This document shows positions 10,268 to 21,259 of a stretch of 64,000 nucleotides of DNA, piece by piece. Positions within the stretch are counted from its first letter, which is position 1, and every line of letters starts with the position of its first letter. The DNA is from Tethya wilhelma (lineage: Eukaryota > Porifera > Demospongiae > Tethyida > Tethyidae), in assembly GCA_964030475.1 (NCBI GenBank), contig CAXIPT010000002.1, positions 454,138-518,137 on the forward strand, read 5' to 3'. The translations under genes and the position numbers were made by a program. The notes below the pieces were generated by a model. The model was given only the letters and a program-made list of their open reading frames with translations, was not told the origin of the DNA and made no database searches.

Positions 10268-10838
10268 ACGATTTCACATCCGACTACAAAGCAAGACTAT
10301 TGTCACTCAATCTGCTTCCACTTGTCTCATGGCTTGAACTGCAAGACATCATGTTCTTAGTTAAGTGTTTTAAAGATGTGGAGAATACAAACATTTTAAA
10401 GTATGTGAGTTTTGTTAAGAGCTCAACTAGAGCTGCATCTTGCAACAAGCTCAGCTAGGCCAAACCAAGTCAGATTATCAACTACGAGCCACTTCTACTT
10501 CAACAGAATAGTTAAACTCTGGAACAAAATACCATCTGACATTCTGAATCTTTCAGCTTCACCTGAGACAATTCGTTTTAAGCTTTACAAACACATGTGG
10601 ACAAAATTTGAACAAACCTTTAACTCAAATAACATATGTTCTTTTCAACTTCAATGTTCGTGCTACAACTGTTCTTCTCTTTAGACTCGCATTAAGTTTA
10701 TCAAGTTGTATTGCATCAACCCTTACTCTGGTTGCTCCAACCATGGAGACAGCCTTCAGTACTACAATATCAACTATTATAATCACTTATTGGCATTTTA
10801 TCACTCTCTTTTATTTGTATACAGTACTGTAAAGCAAT

Positions 10839-10879
<41 letters not shown>

Positions 10880-10880
10880 C
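10268..10880 (+). mobile_element. Non-LTR retrotransposon 3' end with (AAT)n tail, copy 1
   Basis: Across two frames it reads LLSLNLLPLVSWLELQDIMFLVKCFK, then FYFNRIVKLWNKIPSDI, TIRFKLYKHMWTKFE, CSYNCS. This is the region after the RT thumb in CR1/L2/Rex-type elements. After about 150 bp of 3' UTR the copy ends in an (AAT)n run at 10842-10880. The copy at 44893-45872 ends in the same repeat, so the microsatellite is the element's own 3' tail. Only the last ~600 bp are present. Confidence 0.75.
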
Positions 10881-11305
10881 AATATTGACATAATTTCAAG
10901 CATGCAACTCTGCCGTCCTAGATGATGGACACAAAAAAATAACAACATACACTTGTAAAGCAATGATATAAGATAGCAATACACATGCTAGAACTCATCT
11001 CATATCTTCAAAACAATTTGTCAGTAGAGCTGACCAATGATAGTCTAACAGTACAAAACCTGGTAGTACTGAGCATTCTATGAAATCCAACATGGTGAAG
11101 CTAAGTCTATATTTAGTCCTTCCCATATATAGTCTGTTGGTCTTGGTAGCAGGTAATGGACTCCAGTAGAATGTGAGTTACAAAAAAATACGAATTTAGC
11201 AGAGTTAAATTCAACGAGCTCATTAATATATTCATGAGAAAATAAATCTCTGCGTAGAAGCAAGCGCGGGTACTATTGCATGCGGATCAACTATACTTGC
11301 AATGA
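10881..11305. other. Gene-free stretch
   Basis: AT-rich sequence with no gene or repeat recognised on either strand. Confidence 0.5.
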
Positions 11306-11460
11306 AAATCAACACTTTTCTGGGTCAGCAAATTCCAACTAGTTGTTTTCACAACTGCTCTTGTGCTCTTACTTTTTGTTCACCGTTCTTCTGCTGCTAG
11401 AAGTGAAAGTGGAACATCAGATGAATCTTCTGCCGCCAACCTGACTGTTTTGATCACCAA
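11306..11460 (+). other. Candidate exon with hydrophobic segment and splice donor
   Basis: The open frame encodes VVFTTALVLLLFV, then HRSSAARSESGTSDESSAANLTVLIT, and meets a consensus donor GTAAGT at 11461. The hydrophobic stretch followed by a Ser-rich, N-glycosylatable (NLT) stretch would suit a signal peptide or membrane anchor. No ATG is in frame, so it would need an upstream exon. The hairpin element starts 23 bases past the donor. Confidence 0.3.
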
Positions 11461-11483
11461 GTAAGTGACTTGACTGAGCTAAT

Positions 11484-11797
11484 ACAAGTATAGTAAAAAT
11501 TTCATAAAAATTAACAGTGTAGGAATGGGCAGTGCTGTAAAAAGGAAGGAAACAAGGCTGGGACTATAAATTTCGGCACATGACTACTTCATTTCCATGG
11601 TTCGCTCTATCGTAGAATCATGATTAAAATTCTGATTCTAATTAAGCTTAAGTCATGGTTTCTTTAGAAGGTTTGGAAAACTTTGAAAATGAAGTAGTCA
11701 TGTGCCGAAATTTATAGTCCCAGCCTTGTTTCCTTCCTTTTTACAGCACTGCCCATTCCTACACTGTTAATTTTTATGAAATTTTTACTATACTTGT
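11484..11797. mobile_element. Perfect 111-bp inverted-repeat hairpin element (MITE-like)
   Basis: The left arm is 11484-11594 and the right arm 11687-11797. Read base by base, they are identical in reverse complement over all 111 positions. The loop is 92 bases. The arms begin ACAAGTATAG and hold AGGAATGGGCAGTG and GGCACATGACTACTTC blocks. There is no ORF. Related arms occur at 1449-1552 and, more distantly, at 20478-20748. No target duplication could be assigned. Confidence 0.85.
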
Positions 11798-12924
11798 TTG
11801 TTCACTTTTTTCAACACTAAGGTGCTCAATTGCAATGGAGAATTAGCTATCAGAGACTGGTCAGTCTCTACAAAAAGCATGAGCTACTGCTTTCAAGTAC
11901 ACTGGATGCGCATGCGCATTAGATGCATGCAAACCACGTGGTCTGTTGACGACCTTTACCAACATCAAGATGGCTACATGCAAGTACAGTATTTTATACC
12001 AGAGTTTTTAAAATGCCTAGATTTTGTTTGTTATATAACTTTTAGGCACCAAACGAGTATAAAAGGACGTAGTTCGGATGAAGTCAAGTTGCATTGTACA
12101 GTTAAAGCTGGCTGAATGCCTTTTGTTTGTCTGGAAATCGCGTTCAAGTTTGTCAGTTAGGAAGGAAGGAAGGAAGAAAACAAAATTGCACTGTTCTGGC
12201 TTCCCGCCAGCGCTCTCTCCAGAGTGCTCTAGAAAGTTTCTGTGAGTTTTGTTGATGCATGCAGTTAGAAAACTATCCAAGGGAGGCTTTAATCCATGTC
12301 TGAAGGCTTAGCTGTCATTCTCTGAAAATTTATGAGCATAAACATTTTGTATTGTGTCTATGGGACAGTCGGCCCATTCCTACTATACGTACTACCGTAC
12401 GTATGATATCGCTTAACTTGGAACATTGCCATGAATTAGCTTTGATGCTTAGCTTAGCGAAAGCACTCACTTCCATAAATTTGGTGATTTATAGCTGTTA
12501 TTTTATTGCCGACTTCTGTATGACATCATCCGAGATGACCCCACAAACCCAAACCGATTGATTATTGAATGATGGCTCCAGGAGCAAAACAAGGCTTTTC
12601 TTACCAGGCTGAAGTATTCTGAAAGATTAGGTATAAAACACTCGCTAACCGACTAAGAATTATACTAGAGAGAGTGCTGTCCCTGATAGGTGGTGCTCCA
12701 CGTCAGAAATTTTTTCAGCAAAATTGGTCTGTTAAGATTGAGATCCCGAGAATGAGGTTGAAAATGACAGATCACTGAGAAAGGGGTGGCTTTACATAAT
12801 TGTCTTGCAAAGCAAAGCAAATTAGCAGGGTATGCCAGTTTTATTGTCAACATATTTCCCTTATGCCTAATTTAGTTGGCTTCAACCATAGTTTACTGAT
12901 GTACATATTATTATGCAAAAAATT
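11798..12924. other. Gene-free stretch
   Basis: A short (GGAA)n run lies at 12158-12176. The open frames at 11798-12115 and 12352-12561 have no recognisable content. Confidence 0.5.
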
Positions 12925-13021
12925 TTTAGTGTATGATGATGGATGTCATTTGAGAAAATTTTCAAAGAATCCTGTGAGAAGTGGACTCAAGGTAAAAAAT
13001 GCATACAGCAATTATTTATGA
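12925..13021 (+). pseudogene. KDZ-like transposase fragment
   Basis: LVYDDGCHLRKFSKNPVRS resembles the D-[DG]-x-C-H segment of KDZ/CxC-type transposases that I recall from sponges and Hydra. It is about 30 codons long, and both sides lack further matches. Confidence 0.4.
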
Positions 13022-13345
13022 TTTGTACAAGCTCTATATGTTTTTCATACTTTAGTTGCAACTTTCTTGCACATAGTTGCCTAGTATATATATATAGTCA
13101 AATTAAGCTAAATGTAGACATTGTAAAAATGCACTCTGTCAGCTTCATACATGCTCAGTACTGATTTGATCCAATTTCAAAATTGCCTTGTCCACTCCGT
13201 GGTAGCTAGCTACTTAGCTGTAGTTTACTTTTCTAATTTGACTTACTTTGCCAAACATGGTATTCAAAGTGCTTGACTTTTTCTGCTAAAAATCATACTA
13301 GTTTTAACTGAACTAGTCCTAAACAAAAATTTAGCCAGCAGAAGC

Positions 13346-13445
13346 TGTAGCCTCATTCCCAAACTCCTTCTTTGTGAATATTTCTTTGAAAATAAGGAGG
13401 AGAGAGTCTGGTACCAATAGACACGTGAGTAACGTACTATTATAC
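13346..13445 (+). repeat. Imperfect hairpin repeat shared with 30254-30345, copy 1
   Basis: AGCCTCATTCCC leads into a stem that folds back on GGAGAGAGTCTGGTACC. The copy at 30254-30345 is closer to the palindromic form. The rest of 13022-13709 holds no gene. Confidence 0.6.
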
Positions 13446-14034
13446 ATAATTCAGGTTAGTTAGCTAGTCAAAGTTTCCTAGAAGCGACCGCAAACAAAAC
13501 AGAAGAAAAGAACGCTTGAAAAAACTATCATTTGCTTAAGCGTTTAAAGTCATTTGTAGTGTGCTAAGAGATAAAGGATGTACTTGCCAAGAAGCGTTTG
13601 TGATGGTTGCTTTGCTTGCTTTTGTTTGTACGTTAGTTTGGTCATGAAGACCGAATGATCGAGAGTGGACACAGAACCGAAAATACTGATTCAGAAAGAG
13701 AGCCATTTAGGCCATAGTAATAAAATTAAGGGTTTCTCAGACCCGCCCGCATGCTTATCATTCATTTCTAGAGTATTTTTTTAATTTAAGGTTAACCAAT
13801 TACACGCTCGTTATTTGAAATTAATTACGTCATACCGCGAAGGTTAAAATTCAAATTTCAGTAGCAACGCATTATTTTTATATTTTTTTTACAAAGACAG
13901 TTTGGACTCTGTTTCTTTTATGATACAGCTAAGCAACTTTTACGCTAACTATGATGCAAGCCTCGCTGCTCTAGTGTAGCTTTTAGCTGTAAAAAAAGAG
14001 CCAAAGTACGGAAGGGTCTGATCGTCTAATACGC

Positions 14035-14405
14035 TAAAAAAATTTTAGTGTCTTAGCAACGCTTACAAAAGCAATGCTATGGCTATATAGCCTAACTATC
14101 CCTGCACCTACGTAGCAACTTTGAAGCTTGTCCCTCAAAAGGCTATAGAGAAAACGTCAATCTAAACATCACCATCATGATCGTGTCGATCGTGACCTCT
14201 AGTCATTTAGCTACTGCTACAGCCACACCCCTTCAAGAGTTGCAACTCAAACTTTGTATTTTAGTAGAGAGGTACTTTACCTATTTGTGCAGGAAGTTCA
14301 GAGTTCAGTGCTTAGACGCTTTGTCTAAACAATAGCGCTAAAGGTCATAGTACGCAAAAGTGCGTACTTCGCGTTCAAAAAGTGAATTTTTAGTACGCAC
14401 AAGTG
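14035..14405 (+). repeat. Dispersed ~340-bp repeat, copy 1
   Basis: It contains AGCCTAACTATCCCTGCACC, GAAGCTTGTCCC, GATCGTGACC and paired GTACGCAMAAGTG words near the end. Copy 2 is at 30455-30836 and copy 3 (reverse) at 50935-51690. Copies 1 and 2 are clearly alignable throughout. Confidence 0.8.
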
Positions 14406-14530
14406 AGTACTTCACGGGTAATTGGTTAAAGGTCAAACAACACGTAATGCATCACATGAGCACTCAGATCTCTGCCTCGTGGCTATGATTCAGTACTCAG
14501 TGTTTTGTGTTCACTTTGTGTAGCTTTTAA

Positions 14531-14809
14531 ATGCTTTTATCGGTAGAAATTGTCAACGGCCCTAAAGTTTTGAAGCCATGGGGCATACAATTAGTGGCAG
14601 AAACAGCTCTACTAAGTGATATTTATGTTGGAATTGTTTCGGGCACCATTGAGAGCGGTTCTTCCTTTCAAATGCCTCCGGAAGTAAAAGACCAACCTTT
14701 TACCTGCGCCATTGTAGAATGTCAAAATGGGCCTTTTCAAGACTGCCCGTGCAGTATTTCTGTCAAGAACGCCACTGAATTTGCTGGAAAGTATTGCGAT
14801 TTCTCGTGA
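14531..14809 (+). CDS. Hypothetical 92-codon ORF inside the TTA-flanked element
   Basis: It starts at ATG 14531 and stops at TGA. The product has six cysteines (AIVECQNGPFQDCPCSIS and a final KYCDF) and no membrane segment. I do not recognise it. It lies in the distal third of the inverted-repeat element and is either captured host coding sequence or a chance frame. Confidence 0.3.
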   Translation: MLLSVEIVNGPKVLKPWGIQLVAETALLSDIYVGIVSGTIESGSSFQMPPEVKDQPFTCAIVECQNGPFQDCPCSISVKNATEFAGKYCDFS

Positions 14810-15003
14810 CGGCAGCGGCTGACCACTACGTATCTTCTAGCATCTCTACAAATACTACTACTTTTTAATGGCTACTTTAGATACTTATTATAACGATATT
14901 CATTGACAGCTCTTATGAATAATAAAAAGAAACATCGCCCACCCGCATGCTACATAGAGTAATAGTTGTCTGAGAAACCGTTAATTTTATTACTATGGCC
15001 TTA

Positions 15004-15583
15004 TCTGTTGCCCTTAGACAATCATTAGAGACTACAGGCTGCTTTTTTCTTTTCAATTCCCATCATCTTCTACGTCTAGCTCTCTCAGGGGTGGTAGATA
15101 CGCAAAATTTAATATTACATGGCTGAACTTCAACCACATAATGAATAAATAAATAGATAAATAAGTGTTAAGAAGAGAAAGAAAGATGAAGGTGGTGGAG
15201 GTGGTGAGCAGATGCTGGAAGACGATGGTTCTGAATGAGGTTCAAATGTTGAAAATGAAGGAGCTGAAGGCAATGGAAACATCAATGGAGAATCAGCTAG
15301 TGACAGCGCTGCCATTTGACTCGAAGGCAGAGGAGGTTGGACAGTGTCACGTGAGCCAATATAGTAGGCGTATCTGCAATACAATCAGTGCTTTACCTTT
15401 AAAAATCAGTTTAGCAGTGCTGAAACACCGATTTAACTCCACAATGTAACTATATGTTAGTTTGAAACAAGATTTAGCACTACTACCTAATCGTCCCCTA
15501 GCTCTTTGGAAATTCTGGAACATGCGTAGTAAAGTTTACAGCCTGTTAGTAGTCTGCTCCTGTGTGGGTTACTAAGTGTTAAG
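15004..15583. other. Gene-free stretch
   Basis: A purine-rich AAGAAAGATGAAGGTGGTGG segment near 15175 gives spurious open frames on both strands. No gene was recognised. Confidence 0.45.
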
Positions 15584-15817
15584 ATGGCCACACATGCCAC
15601 TCTAAAGTCAAGCAGAAAGGCTGGAAAGAAAGGGAGGACTCCATATAGGCCCAGTGCCAAAAGAAAGCTGGATTTTGGATCGAGTTTCGAAGGTACAGGC
15701 ACACCATCGTGTCTCTGTGCTTTTCCTCAAAGGAGTGAAGAGGAGAATAAAAGCCTCGTTGAATTTACGCTTATACATTCTACAGAAGATGAATGGTTGT
15801 GCATCTTATCCAATTAA
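15584..15817 (+). CDS. Hypothetical 77-codon ORF, basic N-terminus
   Basis: It starts at ATG 15584 with MATHATLKSSRKAGKKGRTP, then KRKLDFGSSFEG (a possible nuclear signal), and ends SLVEFTLIHSTEDEW. A second frame nearby continues FWTEVSRFRAKTKLQRSD, so this may be a frameshifted older gene running to about 15900. No family recognised. Between 15818 and 16632 only broken short frames occur. Confidence 0.3.
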   Translation: MATHATLKSSRKAGKKGRTPYRPSAKRKLDFGSSFEGTGTPSCLCAFPQRSEEENKSLVEFTLIHSTEDEWLCILSN

Positions 15818-16632
15818 AGGACAGCAAGTTTTGGACAGAAGTATCTCGCTTCAGGGCTAAGACAAAGTTGCAGAGATCAGATACGTACTAATAATATCAG
15901 TTAGCCAGACATAGCCAGTGTACTAGAGAGCACATATGGTTGGCATTGTAGGGAAGAAGTGATTAAGACTATAATGTTCTGTATGATATTTATACAGATT
16001 CAGCTTGTCGGATAAGAGTCATGTCAAAGTTAAAGAATTCCATAGTCTACTTGAAGCTGAACAACATTTTTTCGGCATCATTATGGATACTACTGAAACT
16101 GGGTCTAATATTGCAATTTCAGGGCCACAACTGGCACTCAAACTGCAATTTGTATTATTTGTGTTGGTACTCAAACAGATGAGTCTGGAACCACAGCCTA
16201 GAGTACACATAAGTCTGATACAGTATCCAAATTGTATCAGATGATCAAAAGCAGTCCACTTTCTGTACAATTACAAATCACGTAACAATGTTGTTTCAAC
16301 CATGTGAACCAAGTGATTATTTAGCATTGTTTCTGGCTGCTTTCATTCATTCACCTATATGGTTAAGCACATTTAATTGCAGATATCTGATAATGGTAAT
16401 TCTAAAATTCCTAGCCGTTGTGACTCTCCCTTACATAGATCAAGTGGTGAAGAACAAGAACTTCCTCCAGAAAAACAATTTTAACACTTGGACAAAGTCT
16501 TACAACAGAGGATTAAAGAAGGATTAGAAAAGTCCTCTCAATTACCTCCGGGAAAGGAGAAGGTGGAATGATATTGTTGATCTGTTGTCAATACATACAA
16601 ATAGTAACTTACCAGTTTTTATATAGGTAGAC

Positions 16633-17160
16633 ATGAACAGGGATGAGGCACAGATACCCCCTTCGGTGGTCCCAGAGGATCCAAACATAACAGTTACGGA
16701 GTCCACTGACCTGGAGCCCTCATTGTCGAGTTCCTTCAAACTTCCCACTGTGAAGTCAAGAAAACCGGAGGGAACAGCAACCTCCACTCCCATCAAATCG
16801 GGGAGCTCGGAAACCTCATCTGATACCATTATCAAAAAATGCTCAAATGCAATAGGTGAACTAACAGGCAAAAGCCTGCAAGCCTCTAACCAAATGGAGA
16901 GCTTAACTGAGTGTGTCACCAATGATACCATTCCAAGGTATCTCCAACCTAAAATACAGTTCTTTACCACCAACAATTCGGATGAGCTGGAAGAAAGGGT
17001 TAAAGCTTGCTACACCCCTGGGGGCCTAGCAGCAACCCAAATATTATTAAATCACATCTCAGAACAGGTGCCTTTACTGGCTGAAAAAGCAAAACAAACC
17101 ATCCATAATGCGGAGAAAGCATTGGAAAAGTGGAGTCGGTTGTGCGCTCTACTGTCTTGA
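16633..17160 (+). CDS. Hypothetical 175-codon protein
   Basis: An ATG-started, unbroken frame. Residues 1-60 are Ser/Thr/Pro-rich and look disordered. Residues 60-110 are mixed (SSETSSDTIIKKCSNAIGEL). Residues 105-170 look folded and helical: IPRYLQPKIQFFTTNN, ELEERVKACYTPGG, TQILLNHISEQVPLLAEKAKQ, EKALEKWSRLCALL. No catalytic motif, signal peptide or membrane segment is visible. Amino-acid balance looks like true coding sequence rather than chance. I do not recognise the family. It could be one exon of a larger gene or a gag-like piece of a mobile element. Confidence 0.4.
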   Translation: MNRDEAQIPPSVVPEDPNITVTESTDLEPSLSSSFKLPTVKSRKPEGTATSTPIKSGSSETSSDTIIKKCSNAIGELTGKSLQASNQMESLTECVTNDTIPRYLQPKIQFFTTNNSDELEERVKACYTPGGLAATQILLNHISEQVPLLAEKAKQTIHNAEKALEKWSRLCALLS

Positions 17161-17577
17161 ACTGTCTACTCTACTGTCTTGAAAATCCTTAGGACAAATT
17201 TGTCGGTGTTTGTGAGAAGAAAGGAGGTGAAGTGAAAGGAAACAGAGTAGTTGGAGATACAACTGGTTTTGTTGATAACTGTCAAGTGGCCGATGGTACA
17301 GAAAAGCAGTATCACCATACTGTGAAAAGAATTGACTGTGAGTTCATTTCACGACCCTCTTGAGACTCCTCTTGCTTCTCCAGTGACAGTCAGTTCAATG
17401 TCTAGATTAACTCTTCCAAATTCTACAAAACCACAAAGAGAACCAGTATGCTTATGGAATATTAGTCCCTTCTTCAGCTTCGTCTCATCCATCAGAAGGG
17501 ACAGCAAGGCTGGCCACAAAGACCTCTGTTTCTAGTAGTGACTTGAAACTCTTAATGCTTAAAGAATATTCTTTCCG

Positions 17578-17760
17578 AATTTAGTCAAAGGTGAGAAAGC
17601 TGTCGATACTGGCAGAGTATCACGAGACATGTTTCAGCATTCTGGTGTGAGGTTTATCCTAAACATTTCGATGGAGAGAAGTTGGTTATTCCAGCTATTA
17701 ATTCTAGCACTGATGTTTCGATATTCACTCTTGTTTGAATAACCTTATCCAATGGCTATA
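17578..17760 (+). pseudogene. HECT-like (G2E3-type repetitive family) fragment
   Basis: Across frame changes the reading is GEKAVDTGRVSRDMF.., then HFDGEKLVIPAINSSTDVSIFT.., then LSNGYMTYGFL. This matches, from memory, the VDAGGVSRDMFSAFW...LGRILSHGYM stretch of an invertebrate and fish multicopy family related to the HECT E3 ligase G2E3. The fragment at 52685-52864 is the C-terminal end of the same type. Confidence 0.5.
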
Positions 17761-18693
17761 TGACCTATGGCTTTCTGCAACTATAGCTAAGAAAGTCTTT
17801 GTGCCTACAAAACGACGGCAATATTGATAACTACAAATAATTTCAGCCAAACATAATTATTAATCATCATAACAGTTTATAAAACCCAATGTTGAAAACA
17901 TTTCCAGTAAATGGACTGCATTTTATTCAAGAGTTCTCATACTGAGATTGTAAACAAGCTTGCAGCTCTAATCTGGGTACACACTCACTAGCCTTCAAAA
18001 GAGGGTTATGTGAGAGGATAGTGAATAAGCACACTAACCTAGCAAATGATGCTGATTATGAGGATCCTAATTATGCAAGTTAATACCATACAATGTCATG
18101 CGTACATACACACACATACCTAGATGTTTCACACTACTCTTTCTTGCTTATCCAGTTATCCTGGAAACAAAAGCTATAGGGACTGAATGAAATTCCTCAG
18201 GCATCCTCTAACTAGACATGTTACCTCTGCAAAGCCGGCAAAACAACGAGAGACCTCAAGAATCATTATTAGTAGGATGTACTGGAGAATGGTGCCAACA
18301 GGGAGTATACTGAAGAGGATCACATAAGAGTTTGTAGATGACCTGAAACACAAGATTAACAGGAAAAAAAAAAGAAAACTTTTGCCATCTGATGGAAAGC
18401 ACCTCTAAAAACAGGCAGCATATGGATTCAAAATCATTATAGCCAAGAGTTCAAAAAATTTCAACTGAATATCCAGGACTTAAGCATGTCAAAGAAGTAA
18501 ATACGCATTAATTTTGTTATTCTTTCAAACTACATCCATAAATTTGGTCTGTCATTTTTTCCATTCTATACAGCTCAAATAGCAATTTAATACTCTTCTT
18601 AAAAACTTGGAGATATTGATTGAGCATATATTTAATTACGCAAGAATTGAGTCAGCTATAACAGAAGAAAGGTAATTGAAATGTTAGCTCAGT
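17761..18693. other. Gene-free stretch
   Basis: AT-rich sequence with a poly-A run near 18361. No gene was recognised. Confidence 0.5.
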
Positions 18694-18942
18694 GTGAAAA
18701 GAATAAAAACTCAGGTAAATCCCTACTATAATTATAATTGTGTTACCATCACTTCAGATCTGTCATGGTCCATACATATAAGAAATTGTTGCAATAAAAC
18801 TAGAAAGCTTGTGGGTTTGCTATATCGCCGATTTGCTCAGTATTTTATTCCATCAACCATGACAAAACTCTACTCCTCTTATTCGTTCTCATCTAGAGTT
18901 AGTGCTCAGACAAATATGCAATATTATTCGAATATTACTTAA
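18694..18942 (+). pseudogene. Non-LTR reverse transcriptase fragment
   Basis: CVTITSDLSWSIHIRNCCNKTRKLVGLLYRRF is the conserved stretch after the RT palm in CR1/Jockey-type elements (LGVTI..DLSW..HI). The product then drifts (LYSSYSF). No tail or endonuclease is nearby. Confidence 0.65.
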
Positions 18943-19099
18943 GTACTTCCTGCTAACTTCCTTTTTTTTACCTGACCAAAGTTTACAGAAGTACCAGTAA
19001 ACTAAAGCAACAATTCTTGGAACTGCACACAGTGATTGCATAATAGTACAAGCACAAGATAAAAAATTTACAGTGAAAGGCACTTGTAGTTACAGTTAG

Positions 19100-19616
19100 A
19101 AAATAATATTGCATCCACATTTTTGGGTTTGAAAGAACTTCTCTTTTTGGAAACTAGGAGTTTCAGCTTTAGAAAACAGTCTTTCAGATGGTCCTGAAGT
19201 ACCAGGAACTGAGAGATACCTTCTTGCTAACTGTGCTAACTTGTTGAAAGATGCTGGTTCATTCTCCACCATTGAAGAGGTTCTGTGTCTCTTGGAGCAG
19301 TCTTTTCAGCAAAATACTAGTCAATTTCAATTGCTGTTACTTGATCAGGCTCAGACTCAGAATCATCTCCAAATAACATCCATAGACTTAGTTCGTGAAT
19401 CAGAACACCTTTGACGGTAACAGTCAAGCGTGTTTTGCTTCTCAAGTGGTTTATAGATAGACGTCTCTGTGGTGCCGAACGAGGTGTTCATGTAAATTAG
19501 AAGTTCCTCCACAAAAGGAAGGGGTCTTTCATACATAGAGAGCAAATAACTTTTTTATCTTCAGGCTTGGAAAAATATTTCCAAACATCAGACTTAAAAC
19601 TACTGCTAGCTGCCAT
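19100..19616 (-). pseudogene. hAT transposon with internal deletion (BED finger joined to C-terminus)
   Basis: Read on the minus strand from ATG 19616: MAASSSFKSDVWKYFSKPED, then KKVICSLC, the first half of a BED zinc finger. The next frames give FVEELLIYMNTSFGTTE. Near 19270-19110 the strand encodes NEPASFNKLAQLARRYLSVP and GTSGPSERLFSKA, the hAT C-terminal dimerisation block. The whole catalytic middle (~400 codons) is absent, as in a typical hAT deletion derivative. Frames are also broken. Confidence 0.75.
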
Positions 19617-20477
19617 TTTTTTAACAAACACAACACTGTAGCAAAGGACTTTCTGAATATGCTCAGAAAAAAGGGTGTGGCTGGAGATGCAAATAGAAAA
19701 TAGTTGAACCTGCAACTGAACAGAAAAAATCATTCCCAGTACGGTAGTACTGGGTACATAGGAATGGCACGGATGGCCCATTAGCGCTACTACAAATATT
19801 CACGCGAATAACTCTGCAAAAACTGAGCACTTGGCTCTAAAAGGCTTCTTAAGCTACTATTTAGCTCTTTCTCTTTCTAATGAGCCCAAAAACATGGCCT
19901 AAAACCATCGCTAAAGTACCCAACTAAAGTATGCCAAACCTCTAATTTTCTCCATCTTCTTCTTCTTCTTCTTCTTCTTCTATCTTCTCACGCCATATCT
20001 CAAAGACCATTCACTTTTAGAAGCTGATTCTTGAACGAACAAACTTGGTTTCTTTGTCTTCAATCGCTTTTGCCATCGGTTTTTGGTGCTTTTCATTGAG
20101 TCGCTAGATACAAGGCGAAAAGCGCCTCTCCATATGGCGCCGCCATTAATTTCTAAACTCATGCATTATTCATAAGCTAGCTACCCTAACAACCCTTTCC
20201 ACATTCAAGTGCGCGTTATTTGGAATCTATTGCAATCGTGCAGTGCATCCAAGTTCTGTCCTAGGGAAGTCAATAGCTAGCAAGATACACATGTAATTGA
20301 CACAAATCACGTTGCCTGCTTGGAGGTTTAGATTTTCAGCTGTCTGAAAGGGGCCCGGGCCGCATTGACCTTCAAGGCAGGCTACTATGATCACAAGTTG
20401 CCAGGCAAGTAAGTTCTCTGCTCAGCCTGAAGACTATATTCCACTGATATACAATTATTCGAAAAAAATAGAACAAA
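19617..20477. other. Gene-free stretch with short palindrome and (TTC)n
   Basis: CCCAGTACGGTAGTACTGGG at 19736-19755 is a near-perfect palindrome. A (TTC)n run lies at 19958-19980. No gene was recognised. Confidence 0.5.
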
Positions 20478-20748
20478 CAAGTACAAAAAACATTAGAAAT
20501 GTAAATCAAACATAGGAATGGCCAAATCGTAAAAAAGTGAGCAAACAAGATAGGAATGGTTGTCAGATTGAGCGAGTTCATTCCTGTGTCTACAATGTCA
20601 TTGAGCTCAGTAGGGATATGAACATAGATGACACAGTGAAATGAACTCCTTGCTCAATCTGACAACCATTCCTATCTTGTTTGCTCACTTTTTTACGATT
20701 TGGCCATTCCTATGTTTGATTTACATTTCTAATGTTTTTTGTACTTGT
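20478..20748. mobile_element. Near-perfect ~105-bp inverted-repeat hairpin element
   Basis: The left arm 20478-20582 and right arm 20640-20748 match in reverse complement apart from a small insertion near the loop (ACTCG against ACTCCTTG). The arms start ACAAGTACAAAAAACATTAG and hold ATAGGAATGGCC. The loop is 57 bases and itself partly palindromic. It shares the ACAAGTA terminus and the TAGGAATGG block at the same offset with the element at 11484. It sits directly upstream of the Tigger fragment. Confidence 0.8.
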
Positions 20749-20787
20749 AGTATCTTGCTTTTTATGGGTAATTTACCTGGAAAATTC

Positions 20788-21050
20788 TCAAACATACAGA
20801 TTTGTTTTCTGCCTGCTAACACCACCTCTGTCCTGAAACCTCTAGACTTGGGAATCATTAAGAACTTTAAACTTCAATATCAGCGACTCTTCATACACTA
20901 TGCATGTGATTGCTAAAATAGATGAATGTGACAAAGCATCAGATGTAGTCTAGTCTGTAGATCTACTGGTTGCCATTAGGTGGGTTGCTTTAGCTTGGTC
21001 TCAAATTTCTTCAAACACTATCTCTAAATGGTTGTATATCCCTTTTACTT
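20788..21050 (+). pseudogene. Tigger-type transposase C-terminal fragment
   Basis: [34 protein letters not shown] is the third-catalytic-residue region of Tigger/CENP-B-like transposases, where the usual sequence is FLPPNTTS.LQP.DQGII. Past a stop, the reading resumes as VAIRWVALAWSQISSNTISKW, the following helix. The first two catalytic aspartates are not found upstream. Confidence 0.8.
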
Positions 21051-21093
21051 ACAGCTGATCTGAAAGCTCATCATGAAATAGGTCTTCTCTCGG

Positions 21094-21259
21094 CTGGTGG
21101 AAGAAAAGGATGTAGACGGTGCGAAGTAATTGGGACATAAAGTAATCACTACTACTACTACAATAACTTTCATGCTCTGGTGGAAGAAAAGGATGTAGAC
21201 GGTGCGAAGTAATTGGGACATAAAGTAATCACTACTACTACTACAATAACTTTCATGCT
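21094..21259. repeat. Exact 83-bp tandem duplication
   Basis: CTGGTGGAAGAAAAGG...TTTCATGCT occurs at 21094-21176 and again at 21177-21258 with no difference that I could see. Confidence 0.9.

Larger units (their letters stand above)
13710..15000. mobile_element. Inverted-repeat DNA transposon with TTA target duplication (PIF/Harbinger-like)
   Basis: The left terminus begins GGCCATAGTAATAAAATTAA and the right terminus is its reverse complement. The terminal repeat is 33 bp with one mismatch. TTA flanks both ends (13707-13709 and 15001-15003). A 3-bp TWA duplication with G-rich termini is the signature of PIF/Harbinger elements. Inside are the ~340-bp dispersed repeat (14035-14405) and a 92-codon ORF (14531-14809), but no DDE transposase or Myb-like protein, so the element is non-autonomous. 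Confidence 0.7.
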
